The notes under the pieces were generated by a model. The model made no database searches and was not told the origin of the DNA. It worked only from the letters and a program-made list of their open reading frames with translations. The position numbers and the translations under genes were made by a program. A stretch of 64,000 nucleotides of DNA from Rubellicoccus peritrichatus (GTDB lineage: Bacteria; Verrucomicrobiota; Verrucomicrobiia; Opitutales; Cerasicoccaceae): assembly GCF_033100135.1 (NCBI RefSeq), contig NZ_CP136920.1:5079001-5143000 (forward strand), read 5' to 3'. Shown piece after piece: positions 40,690 to 49,353 of this stretch. Numbering within the stretch: position 1 is the first letter of the stretch; every line of letters begins with the position of its first letter.

Positions 40690-41355
40690 ATGGCAAGCAG
40701 CACAGTAGAAAATTACGCCAAGGAAATCTTCCTCAGCTCACAGCGAACCGGGGACAAAGTGGTGCCCATGGGCACGGTCTCTGAGGCACTTGGCGTCTCT
40801 CCTGGCACCGCAACCGCGATGGCCAAGAAACTGGAAAGCGACGGCCTTGCCGTTTACAAACCAAGAGCCGGAGTCAGTCTGACCGATAAAGGACGCGACC
40901 TCGCTGTGCAGATGGTTCGACGTCACCGGCTTGTTGAATATTTTCTTTTTGAGATTCTGAAGATGGATTGGTCAGAAATCCACGAAGAAGCCGAATCCCT
41001 GGAACACGCAATTTCCGACCGACTCCTGGCCCGACTCGACACCTTCCTCGGTCACCCAAGCTCCGATCCACATGGCGATCCAATCCCAAGCGCCGATGGC
41101 TCCTTTTCCACGCCCAAAGTTATTCCACTCGGAGAATGCACCGACGGACAAAGTGTTCTCATCAGCCGTATCACCGATCAGGATAGTGCGTTTCTCCATT
41201 ACGTTTCCCAAAACGAACTCCGCCCTGGCTCGGAGATCAAGGTGATCCGTCACGACAAGGCCGGACAAAGCGTTGAAGTCCAACTCGGCTCCGGCGCAAC
41301 CAAAACCCTCGGCGGACCCGCCGCTGACAAGATTCTCGTTTGCGTGCAGCCCTAA
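40690..41355 (+). CDS. DtxR/MntR-family metal-dependent transcriptional regulator
   Basis: The 221-residue protein has all three DtxR domains: a winged helix (about 1-65; VSEALGVSPGTATAMAKKLE), a dimerisation/metal domain (about 66-140; RHRLVEYFLFEIL, HEEAESLEHAI, HPSSDPHGDPIP) and a FeoA/SH3-like C-terminal domain (about 150-221). It is transcribed away from the metal transporter operon, and its second domain is clearly related to the one fused to the operon's permease. It should repress transport when Mn or Fe is plentiful. Confidence 0.93.
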   Translation: MASSTVENYAKEIFLSSQRTGDKVVPMGTVSEALGVSPGTATAMAKKLESDGLAVYKPRAGVSLTDKGRDLAVQMVRRHRLVEYFLFEILKMDWSEIHEEAESLEHAISDRLLARLDTFLGHPSSDPHGDPIPSADGSFSTPKVIPLGECTDGQSVLISRITDQDSAFLHYVSQNELRPGSEIKVIRHDKAGQSVEVQLGSGATKTLGGPAADKILVCVQP

Positions 41356-41519
41356 GGATTTGATCAAAGCTGAAAGAGAATCACTGTCACCGGGATCAAA
41401 CCAACAGGCACCAGATTCGATGCGGTGCACTGAATACAAAAGATATCCTGAATAAACTGGTATGAGTAAGCTGGTAGATCACACTTCTCCGCTTGTAAGT
41501 TTAGTCCCAAAACTGAATC

Positions 41520-42593
41520 ATGTATTCAATGAGCAAATCCCCATCCAAGAGCAAAAAAGACCTTCAACCAGCGACGGAACTGTGGTCGATGTATCATCCC
41601 GACCAGGCACAGTATTCTTTCAATGCGACAGACGCAGCCAGTGCTAGAAAATGGCAGACCAAAACCCGGCAGGCTCTTGCGAAGCAGATTGCTCTTGATA
41701 CGATTCCTTTGGTAGCGCCGCAGCCTCAAGTCATTGAGGAAGTGGATAAGAAAGATTACATCCGGCAAAAGATCGTTATCCGAACGGGGCCGCATAGTCT
41801 GATGCCTGTCTACATACTTCTCCCTAAGGATCGTCCCGGCCCCTTGCCCGTTGTTCTGGCATTTCATGGGCACGGATATGGCGTCAAAGATATCGTTGGA
41901 TTGTGGGAAGACGGAAAAGAAAGAGACACGCCCGATGGTTATCATAAGGATTTTGCAGTCGACTTATGCCGGGCTGGATTCGCGGTTGCTGCTCCGGAAA
42001 TATCATGCTTCGGGGAGCGGCAAACGGACTTTTCCTATTTAAACGAAGTGCCAGGCCAACCTGCCCCAACCACCTGCACGCACTCGTCTATGCTCGCGTT
42101 TCACCTCGGTCTCTCCGTCGTCGGAATCCGAGTACATGATGGCCTACGACTGGTTGATTATCTGGAAACAAGAAAGGACATGGATATCAATCGACTCGGC
42201 GCGATGGGTATCTCGGGAGGTGGAATGCATACCTTCTTCTCAACTTGCCTTGATAACCGTATCAAAGCATGTGTTGTCAGTGGATATTACTCCACATTTC
42301 AGGATAGTATTTTGGGAATGTCGCACTGCGCCTGCAACTTCGTTCCTGGACTAGCGAAGTTTGGAGAAATGTATGATCTTGTTGGCTTGATTGCGCCTCG
42401 CCCAATGTTGATAGAAGCTGGCACCTACGATCCGATTTTCCCGATTCGCTCTGTTCGCTCCAGCGTGAAAAAAGCACGCTCAGTTTATAAAGTATTCAAT
42501 GCCTCAAACCAAATCGTAACAGACTACTTCGAAGGTCGACATCAAATCAGCGGGCGAAAGTCATATGATTTCCTCAAACAGGAACTTGTGTGA
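41520..42593 (+). CDS. Alpha/beta hydrolase (Abhydrolase_7/acetyl xylan esterase-like)
   Basis: The 357-residue protein has an alpha/beta-hydrolase core: PLPVVLAFHGHGYGVKD (oxyanion region), the nucleophile elbow GISGGG (MGISGGGMHTFF), a late acidic residue in AGTYDPIFPIRS, and a C-terminal His in GRHQISG. Residues 1-90 form an N-terminal segment typical of the Abhydrolase_7 group found in polysaccharide loci. There is no signal peptide, so it is probably cytoplasmic. A second ATG at 41529 is possible. It may remove ester groups from imported oligosaccharides. Confidence 0.82.
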   Translation: MYSMSKSPSKSKKDLQPATELWSMYHPDQAQYSFNATDAASARKWQTKTRQALAKQIALDTIPLVAPQPQVIEEVDKKDYIRQKIVIRTGPHSLMPVYILLPKDRPGPLPVVLAFHGHGYGVKDIVGLWEDGKERDTPDGYHKDFAVDLCRAGFAVAAPEISCFGERQTDFSYLNEVPGQPAPTTCTHSSMLAFHLGLSVVGIRVHDGLRLVDYLETRKDMDINRLGAMGISGGGMHTFFSTCLDNRIKACVVSGYYSTFQDSILGMSHCACNFVPGLAKFGEMYDLVGLIAPRPMLIEAGTYDPIFPIRSVRSSVKKARSVYKVFNASNQIVTDYFEGRHQISGRKSYDFLKQELV

Positions 42594-42619
42594 CTAGAGT
42601 AAAGTCCGTGCTGCATTTT

Positions 42620-42712
42620 TAGCCACAAGAAGGCACAAAAATTCACAAAAACAATTCAATAAAACCGGAGGCAATTCTGCCTTTGTGTCTTTTCGTGCCT
42701 TTTTGTGGCTAT
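42620..42712. repeat. Long imperfect palindrome (TAGCCACAA / TTGTGGCTA arms)
   Basis: The left arm TAGCCACAAGAAGGCACAAA (42620) and the right arm TTCGTGCCTTTTTGTGGCTA (42712) pair over about 20 bases with few mismatches, with a second internal pair (GAGGCAATTCTGCCTTTG). It lies between the converging alpha/beta hydrolase and GH172 genes. It is a third member of the family at 17966 and 29342. Confidence 0.65.
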
Positions 42713-42740
42713 AGATATCTTATGAAAAAGTATAGCAAAG

Positions 42741-43889
42741 CTATATAATCTCGAGGAAGTCGCGATCCGGTAATTCAGGGAAAGCTGGAGTTGGTAGTGC
42801 CTGATACCAGTAAGCAACAGATGAAAGATCATCCTGTAAGGGCATGTAACGTCCTCCACTCCGCCAACCAAGGGCCTGGATAGTCACTGCAATGTCCTCC
42901 TGAAAATGAATCGGATCGGGGATGTGCCAGCGATAAAGGCTGAAGCGGGTTTGAGATTCATAAACGCCATCCGGGCGCACGATGTGAGGCAAGCCCGCAT
43001 AAGGCGTTGTGTATTCCTGGTATTGCTTGGTCGCCTTGTTCTCAAAGTTATATGAGCCACAGAAGTAGTCTTCCGTTCCCGTTCCACAGATTGTCGGAAA
43101 ACGGGAACCTCCATGTTCAGCAACAGCTTCATCGGTCGCCTCACCTTCAGGGATATCACCATCGAGATAGAATTTGATTTCTCCCTCGCCCCACCAGCCA
43201 TTGTTATTAACACCCCACGCCATGTAGGTTCCGGCATAATGGCCACGGCCTCGAACGCCGTCGAGAATCGTATGCACTTTGCCATATTCCAAAGGATTTG
43301 TCCGACGAAATTGAGCATGAAAATAACCGGTATCTTCTGGAACATCCTGCAGGACATAGTTGACCTGATAGAAAAGCAGCAACGACTCTTTGGGGTCGCG
43401 ATTTTCAATCGTCATACGAAAGCCCTTACGAAAAGGCATTGGCCAGTAGCAATTGAAGGCGTTGCCGGGATTCACACAGACAGCGAGTGAACTGATTTGA
43501 GCAAAGACATCGAACTTGGTATAAGCTGAGGCAAAGAAATCTCCTACCGGACATTCCACTGAAGGCAGATCCTGGCCATCATAATAGATACGGAGAATGA
43601 GATTTCGATAGGGAACACCAGCTGGCGTCATCCAAATCGATTGAACACAACCGGATTCATTGATCTCTGCCACAGTGTAAGTTTCCCCCGGCGCAATGTA
43701 CTGGTTTGGCTTTACCTTCCAGCCGCGACCCAGCTCACGTGAACATCCAGTGCGTTCACCAGTATCCGGGCAAACAGGAATATCAGCACGGCCGCCGCCA
43801 CTCTTTTCTCCGGTCTGGTTTTCAGAAGAAATCGATCGACTCTTCGCGTTAGAAAGCACACCGAGACTGCTGTAGGGTCCGTTAATCAT
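42741..43889 (-). CDS. GH172-family (DUF2961) glycoside hydrolase
   Basis: The 382-residue protein matches DUF2961, now glycoside hydrolase family 172 (alpha-D-fructofuranosidase and D-arabinofuranosidase activities are known). Recognisable blocks are INESGCVQSIWMT, RIYYDGQDLPSVECPVGDFF, WWGEGEIKFYLDGD (Glu235, Glu237) and GTGTEDYFCGSYN (Glu273); the family catalytic glutamates should lie in the last two blocks. No signal peptide is present. Residues 34-48 look like a short insertion relative to the family pattern as I recall it. It sits downstream of a LacI gene and near a beta-mannosidase. Confidence 0.85.
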   Translation of the reverse strand: MINGPYSSLGVLSNAKSRSISSENQTGEKSGGGRADIPVCPDTGERTGCSRELGRGWKVKPNQYIAPGETYTVAEINESGCVQSIWMTPAGVPYRNLILRIYYDGQDLPSVECPVGDFFASAYTKFDVFAQISSLAVCVNPGNAFNCYWPMPFRKGFRMTIENRDPKESLLLFYQVNYVLQDVPEDTGYFHAQFRRTNPLEYGKVHTILDGVRGRGHYAGTYMAWGVNNNGWWGEGEIKFYLDGDIPEGEATDEAVAEHGGSRFPTICGTGTEDYFCGSYNFENKATKQYQEYTTPYAGLPHIVRPDGVYESQTRFSLYRWHIPDPIHFQEDIAVTIQALGWRSGGRYMPLQDDLSSVAYWYQALPTPAFPELPDRDFLEII

Positions 43890-43951
43890 AATGGTAAAAT
43901 CGTTTGAGAATCTTCGTATTAGCTAAAAAGCTTCAACTTGTATATAAACGC

Positions 43952-43963
43952 TTAACTAGTTAA
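43952..43963. promoter_or_regulatory. Palindrome TTAACTAGTTAA upstream of the GH172 gene
   Basis: A perfect 12-bp palindrome in the gap between the LacI gene (upstream on the minus strand) and the GH172 start, flanked by AAACGC and AAAGCG. LacI-family operators are short palindromes of this kind. An ATGCTAAA element lies about 20 bases away (43983). Either could be the regulator's site. Confidence 0.4.
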
Positions 43964-44068
43964 ACAAAAGCGTCCATCAAAAATGCTAAACCAATTGAAT
44001 AAACTGATATGAGTTAGATCAATTTAGCAATACAACGCTTAAAATGACTGATGCCTTTACTGAAAGGC

Positions 44069-45088
44069 TTAATCCTTAGATGGTGGACCAAGAGACTGTC
44101 GCATAACAAGCTCGGAGCGGAGAGACTGACGCTGAATTGGAGAATCAAAGTCGCGCATCCGGTTCTTCAACATGGAAAAGATCTTTGATGCCATCTCTCT
44201 GCGATCATTGCGAATCGTTGAAAGGCCGATCAACTCGGCATCACGAACATCATCCCCTCCCAGGAGCGAAAGATCTTTGGGAATTTGAAGGCCGAGATAA
44301 CGGGCTTCGCAATAAATGGATGCGGCCGTTTCATCATTGAAAGCCACCACAGCCGTTGGGCGTCGACCAAGAGTCTGCCACTGCTCAAACGAGGCTCGAC
44401 CGGCTTCAGCACCGGATGCATGCATGACAGAAAGCTCTTCATCAAAGGCCAGGCCAACGTCTTCCAACGCCTTAACCAAGGTCCCATGCTTTCCATACGC
44501 AACAGCGGCTGGAGGCACAAAGCCAACATAAGCAACCTTCTTGTGACCGACATCCTTGAGATAGCTGAGTGCCTGCCTGAGGCTTTGATTGTAATCGACA
44601 GTCAAACAATCGAATTCGTTACCGAAGCTCAAGTAGATGAATAGAAGAGGATATCCCCAGGACTTCAGTTTGCGATATAAATCCAGATTCACTCCCTTCG
44701 GGATCGGATTTATAACCAATGCATCTGTCTCCCCGGCAGACCAATGCAGGATCGTATCAGCCTCACGCTCAGCACAATAGTGAGTCAGCGCCAAACTGGT
44801 TGCAGTCCCACCGCTGGACATAACGGTGTCCAAGTGCTCATAAATCTCACTGTAATTGGCGTTCTGAAGGTTAGGCAGAATGATACCTACACGGCCACTG
44901 TATCCACGCTTAAAGTTCCTAGCCGAAGGGTTCGGATGATAGCCGATCTCACGTGCCGCTTTTAAGATCTTTTTGCATGTTGCATCGCTAATTCCACCAT
45001 TTCCATTGAATGCACGAGATATAGCCCCTTGAGAAAATCCAGTTTTCTTGACCAAGTCGGCCAGTGTTGGTCTTTTTTCGCGAATCAT
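44069..45088 (-). CDS. LacI-family transcriptional regulator
   Basis: The 339-residue protein has an N-terminal LacI helix-turn-helix (TLADLVKKTGFSQGAISRAF), the hinge (YHPNPSARNFKRGYSGRVGI) and a periplasmic-binding-protein-like effector domain (about 60-330). It lies between the GH172 gene, in the same direction, and the divergent GH2 mannosidase, so it probably controls both. The effector is probably a mannose- or arabinose-containing sugar; this is inference. Confidence 0.93.
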   Translation of the reverse strand: MIREKRPTLADLVKKTGFSQGAISRAFNGNGGISDATCKKILKAAREIGYHPNPSARNFKRGYSGRVGIILPNLQNANYSEIYEHLDTVMSSGGTATSLALTHYCAEREADTILHWSAGETDALVINPIPKGVNLDLYRKLKSWGYPLLFIYLSFGNEFDCLTVDYNQSLRQALSYLKDVGHKKVAYVGFVPPAAVAYGKHGTLVKALEDVGLAFDEELSVMHASGAEAGRASFEQWQTLGRRPTAVVAFNDETAASIYCEARYLGLQIPKDLSLLGGDDVRDAELIGLSTIRNDRREMASKIFSMLKNRMRDFDSPIQRQSLRSELVMRQSLGPPSKD

Positions 45089-45535
45089 TACTTATTTTAA
45101 GTGGAAATATTTATATCGATTAACATTTTTTCAGAGTTTTAAGCTGAAAGCTCATATTATGACTCTTAAATCTTATTTCTGTCAAGCAGTCAAATTCAGC
45201 TCTATCAAAGCCATTGAAGCGATTAAAACAGTATCAAGAAGGTGATTTTCCAATCACCCATGATCGACTATAACGTTTTAATCTATTGGCATTTTTATAA
45301 ATGTGATATTAATGCTAAAGCATTTGAACCAATCCTAATTAGAGAAACTTGACCGGATCGAGCCAGAAAAGGCCACGAAATCCAATTCATAGCCACTTGA
45401 TCAACTGATTCAAAATTAAATGATGAGAGAAAAGGCTTGCAGCTTTGAGCGGTATTGAATTTCTCATCAGACCCGAAGATCTACTACCAGATTCGCTCGA
45501 CCATCCCCAATCCAACACATCGAACATAGAATACA
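45089..45535. other. 447-base divergent control region between lacI-type and mannosidase genes
   Basis: AT-rich non-coding DNA holding promoters for two divergent genes. It contains an inverted repeat AATGCT-AA-AGCATT (45311-45324) that includes the ATGCTAAA element also found upstream of the GH172 and PEP-CTERM genes, and a TAACGTTTTAA run near 45271. I see no gene or RNA here. Confidence 0.5.
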
Positions 45536-48007
45536 ATGGCACATTCAAATAACAATTGCATCAATTTAGGGTCATGCTCCTGGGAATTCAGCCAGGCAGG
45601 TAAAGAGACCTGGGCACCTGCCTCAGTCCCAGGCACGCTGCATGAAGATCTTCGCCAAACCAAACAAGCCCCTGATCCTTTCTGGGCCGATAATGAGAAG
45701 CGCTATGAATGGATCGAGCACGAGAACTGGGAGTACCGCACATCATTTGACTGCGATGAGGCATTTCTGGAAAATTCACATATCGAACTGTATTTTGAAG
45801 GCCTTGATACCCTTGCTGAAATCACGCTCAACGGAGAAAAGATTGGCACCAGCAGCAATATGTTCACTCCTCTTTCGATTGATGTTCGCTCAAGACTAAA
45901 AGCCAAGAACAACGAGCTTCATATTCTGTTTTCAAGCTTCTGGCCATTATTCCGCAAGCAGGCTGAAGTCCACAAGGGCACCGAATGGTGCGACCCGGTT
46001 GGCGGTTCCTCCAACATCAGAAAACAGCAATGTTCCTTCGGATGGGACTGGGGCCCTCGCCTGCCCTCCTGCGGTATCTGGAAGGATGTTGAGCTACGCG
46101 GCTGGTCCGATAACCGCATTGAGAATGTCCGCATCAAGCAGTGCCATGAGAGTGGTTCCGTGAAACTTTCATGCGAAGCAACACTGGCCGAAGATAGTCC
46201 AGCAGAACTAACATTTCAGTTAGCAGGCCCAGATGGGAGTATCCTAGGCACATCTAAAGACGGACAATTTGAGATCACAGAACCGAAACTATGGTGGCCA
46301 GCTGGTCATGGTGAGCAGCCACAGTATAAAGTCACAGTCGAGCTGGTATCATCCGGCCAGTTAATAGAGCAACAAATTGGTTTGCGCACGCTGGAACTTG
46401 ACCGCCATGACGACGAGTATGGCGAATCATTCCAATTTGTAGTCAATGGCAAGGCCATTTTCGCAAAGGGCGCAAACTGGATCCCAGCACACAGCTACCC
46501 ATCATCGGTTCCTGATTCTGATTATGACCAACTGCTCAATGCAGCCGTGGCTGCAAACATGAACATGCTCCGAGTCTGGGGCGGAGGCATCTACGAAAAT
46601 GACCTTTTCTACGACTTGTGCGATCAGTTGGGTATCCTTCTTTGGCATGATTTCATGTTCGCCTGCTCAACCTACCCTGGAGATGAAGAATTTCTTGGTC
46701 TGGCCGAAGCGGAAGCCGAGTATCAGGTAAAGCGCTTGGCTAACAGGGCATGCCTGGCGCTCTGGTGCGGTAATAATGAGCTGGAACAAAAAGTAGAAGA
46801 TCTCGTTGAAACCGAGGCAACCAAGGCTGCATACGAAAACTTATTCTACGGCATTCTACCCAAAGCAGTGGAGCAATACGATGGCGTAACTCCGTACTGG
46901 CCCTCATCCCCTCACAATCCCGAAGGTTATGAAAAGGGATTCAACAATCCCAAGGCAGGCGATGCTCATTACTGGGGAGTCTGGCATGGCGGACGCCCGG
47001 TTAAGAACTACGAGAATCAAATCTTTCGTTTCTGCTCGGAATTCGGCATGCAATCCTACCCATCAAAAGAGACAGCACTCACTTTTTGTCGGGAAGAAAA
47101 CCTCAATATATTTGCGCCAGAATTGGAGACTCATCAAAAACATCCAGCAGGCAATGGCATCATCCTCGACTACATCTCCAAGCGCTATCGTTTTCCAGTG
47201 GACTATGTCGCACTAGCTTACCTCTCACAGCTAAATCAAGCTTACACATTGCAAATCGGTGTAGAACACTTCCGTCGCCTGAGTCCCTGCTGCATGGGTG
47301 CTCTCTATTGGCAGCTCAATGACTGTTGGCCGGTTGTCTCATGGAGCAGCATTGAATATGGTGGCAAGTGGAAAGCTCTGCACCATGAAGCAAGACGTTT
47401 CTTTGCACCGTTGTTGATCACTGCAAAAGTGCATGGTGACATTGAGCGGACCAAATCCAACGGTCTTGTCAACACCCACGAAGGCGCTGATATACACATC
47501 ATCTATGATGGTCGGGAAGACGGCCTTGAAGCACTTGCCCAATACACTCTCCTTGATGCACACACTGGTGAAATCTACGAAGAAAACAGTCAGGCGATAA
47601 CACTTCGTTATGGGATGAATGACATCATATGGAAACTTGCCATTAAAGACCTTCTTGATCGAGTCGGAGCTGAAAATGTCGTGCTCAAAATGTTTGTCAC
47701 ATCGAAGAATAGCGATCAGACATTGGCTCGAAACACCGCACTATTCAGTGCGCCAAGACTGATGTCTTTCGATAGAAGTCCAATCAAGCTGACTCACAAA
47801 GAAAATACCGACGGCTTAGTCCAAATCACACTGGAAGCATCCGAATATAAACATCGAGTCAGCCTGTTCGGCGATGATGACAATTGGTACTTCTCAGATA
47901 ATTGCTTCGACCTGCTTCCTGGTGAAGCATACACTGTCACAGCGAAGCCATTGGCCCAAAACAGTAATCCATCATTTCGAACCTACGCCTACGACGATAC
48001 TTACTGA
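45536..48007 (+). CDS. GH2-family beta-mannosidase
   Basis: The 823-residue protein has the GH2 layout: an N-terminal jelly-roll (WEFSQAGKETWAPASVPGTL, YFEGLDTLAEITLNGEKIGT), Ig-like domains, a TIM barrel and C-terminal beta domains. The acid/base motif is WCGNNELE (Glu415) and the nucleophile motif is FCSEFGMQS (Glu502). The RVWGGGIYE and LYWQLNDCWPV blocks are typical of beta-mannosidases instead of beta-galactosidases. No signal peptide is present, so it would cleave imported manno-oligosaccharides. It is divergent from the LacI gene. Confidence 0.92.
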   Translation: MAHSNNNCINLGSCSWEFSQAGKETWAPASVPGTLHEDLRQTKQAPDPFWADNEKRYEWIEHENWEYRTSFDCDEAFLENSHIELYFEGLDTLAEITLNGEKIGTSSNMFTPLSIDVRSRLKAKNNELHILFSSFWPLFRKQAEVHKGTEWCDPVGGSSNIRKQQCSFGWDWGPRLPSCGIWKDVELRGWSDNRIENVRIKQCHESGSVKLSCEATLAEDSPAELTFQLAGPDGSILGTSKDGQFEITEPKLWWPAGHGEQPQYKVTVELVSSGQLIEQQIGLRTLELDRHDDEYGESFQFVVNGKAIFAKGANWIPAHSYPSSVPDSDYDQLLNAAVAANMNMLRVWGGGIYENDLFYDLCDQLGILLWHDFMFACSTYPGDEEFLGLAEAEAEYQVKRLANRACLALWCGNNELEQKVEDLVETEATKAAYENLFYGILPKAVEQYDGVTPYWPSSPHNPEGYEKGFNNPKAGDAHYWGVWHGGRPVKNYENQIFRFCSEFGMQSYPSKETALTFCREENLNIFAPELETHQKHPAGNGIILDYISKRYRFPVDYVALAYLSQLNQAYTLQIGVEHFRRLSPCCMGALYWQLNDCWPVVSWSSIEYGGKWKALHHEARRFFAPLLITAKVHGDIERTKSNGLVNTHEGADIHIIYDGREDGLEALAQYTLLDAHTGEIYEENSQAITLRYGMNDIIWKLAIKDLLDRVGAENVVLKMFVTSKNSDQTLARNTALFSAPRLMSFDRSPIKLTHKENTDGLVQITLEASEYKHRVSLFGDDDNWYFSDNCFDLLPGEAYTVTAKPLAQNSNPSFRTYAYDDTY

Positions 48008-48035
48008 GTTAAGGCGTCACACCTTACTTTGCATC

Positions 48036-48070
48036 AAAAAGGCCGCAACACATCGAAGTGTTGCGGCCTT
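48036..48070 (-). terminator. Bidirectional intrinsic terminator
   Basis: A perfect 13-bp stem (AAGGCCGCAACAC at 48039-48051 with GTGTTGCGGCCTT at 48058-48070) and a 6-base loop. On the minus strand it is followed by TTTTTG, fitting the PEP-CTERM gene; read on the plus strand it closes the mannosidase transcript, though with a weaker T-run. Confidence 0.85.
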
Positions 48071-48090
48071 AAAAGTGAAAGGAAACCCTC

Positions 48091-49248
48091 TTACTGCTTA
48101 CCGCTCTTCCGGCGACGAATGGCACCTAGAGCAAGACCAACCATACCAAACAGGGCAGCATAAGTTGTCGGCTCAGGAATAACCGTAAATGTAATGGAAT
48201 CACCGGTTCCAGATCCATAATCAATTGTTCCTGCCCCACCAATTACATTGATGCTACCAAAAGTCCCAACCAGAGTTCCATAGCTTGCGAGTGTAATAGT
48301 GCCAGCTCCACCTGTGTAAGCGGTGAGGTCGAGGTTAAGGACTGCGTCATCTTGTGTCGCATTACCAACCAAGTCGAGTTCGCCTATGGAATTGATAGCA
48401 CTCACACCAGCCGCATCGGCAACGAAGCCAAGGGTAAATGTGCTACTGACACCATCGACACCGAACGCATCAATGGCTTTAAAGTCGGCCTTGGCAATGT
48501 TACTGCCAGTAAGCTCGATTAGAGCGCTTGAACCTGCAATACCAACATCCTTAAGAGCAGTTAAATTCTGTCCGTCGAAGTCGGCGGTACCGGAAAGTAG
48601 GATTTGCGAATCATATGTTCTCATAAGGATACTACGATTTCCTCCTGAAGTAAAAGTCCCAGCATTCATCTGAAAAACTGCGATCGCGTCTGCACCACGG
48701 TCAGATCTCATTTCGAACTGACCACCACCAGTCATATTAAAAGAACCGCCATTGATACTCAAAGTGGAGGTACCATCGTCACGCGCTAAACGAATTTGGC
48801 CAGCTTCCACGCTTCCACCAGTGTTTACATTAAGTCGGGCAACGGCTCCTGAATTGTTTGAGCCCCCTTCATTGATGCTCAGTAGTGTATTGCCTGCATT
48901 GTTTGCATTCAAAACACCACCACTATTAACATTAACTACGGTAGAAGCCGTAGCACCCTGGCCCGCATCGAAACGAAGATTACCAGTGGAAACAGGCAAA
49001 TTGCTACCAAGGTTCACCGTTATGTCCAAGTTCTGTGCTACTGCAGATGGACTAATATTCGCTACCTCACCAGCAGCTGATCCGGTCACGCCAGGCGCTG
49101 GGTCCGTGTCCCAGTTGGCGGCATCTGTCCAATCATAAGTTCCGGTAACGTTATTCGTCCAAGTCGCCGCAGAAAGCGGTATAAGTGAAGTGATCGTGGT
49201 TGCGGCCGAAAACAAGGCCAGCTTCCTTACATTGCTGAGTGTAGTCAT
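48091..49248 (-). CDS. PEP-CTERM-sorted beta-solenoid surface protein
   Basis: With the ATG at 49248 the protein has 385 residues. It has a signal peptide (KLALFSAATTITSLIPLSAA), an N-terminal WTNNVTGTYDWTDAANWDTD segment typical of autotransporter-like solenoids, then repeated Gly/Asn/Thr/Ser strands (STLSINGGSFNMTGGGQFEM). The end is a PEP-CTERM sorting signal: VIPEPTTYAALFGM, a hydrophobic helix, then RRRKSGKQ. An exosortase, not in this window, would cleave it and attach it to the cell surface. Repeats like its NGGSF/MTGGG strands also occur in the protein at 50783-54772. Confidence 0.88.
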   Translation of the reverse strand: MTTLSNVRKLALFSAATTITSLIPLSAATWTNNVTGTYDWTDAANWDTDPAPGVTGSAAGEVANISPSAVAQNLDITVNLGSNLPVSTGNLRFDAGQGATASTVVNVNSGGVLNANNAGNTLLSINEGGSNNSGAVARLNVNTGGSVEAGQIRLARDDGTSTLSINGGSFNMTGGGQFEMRSDRGADAIAVFQMNAGTFTSGGNRSILMRTYDSQILLSGTADFDGQNLTALKDVGIAGSSALIELTGSNIAKADFKAIDAFGVDGVSSTFTLGFVADAAGVSAINSIGELDLVGNATQDDAVLNLDLTAYTGGAGTITLASYGTLVGTFGSINVIGGAGTIDYGSGTGDSITFTVIPEPTTYAALFGMVGLALGAIRRRKSGKQ

Positions 49249-49353
49249 AATTTTGTGGGGGATTTTTTTAGGAGGTTTGAAATTTAAGTAGACATGTGGC
49301 TGTAGCATAAACACCACAACCAATATAGCATGCATAATACACTAATATTCTTT

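Noticed and set aside
45048-45245. 65-codon frame overlapping the start of the LacI gene
   Set aside because: It overlaps a well-supported gene start and a regulatory region and has no domain.
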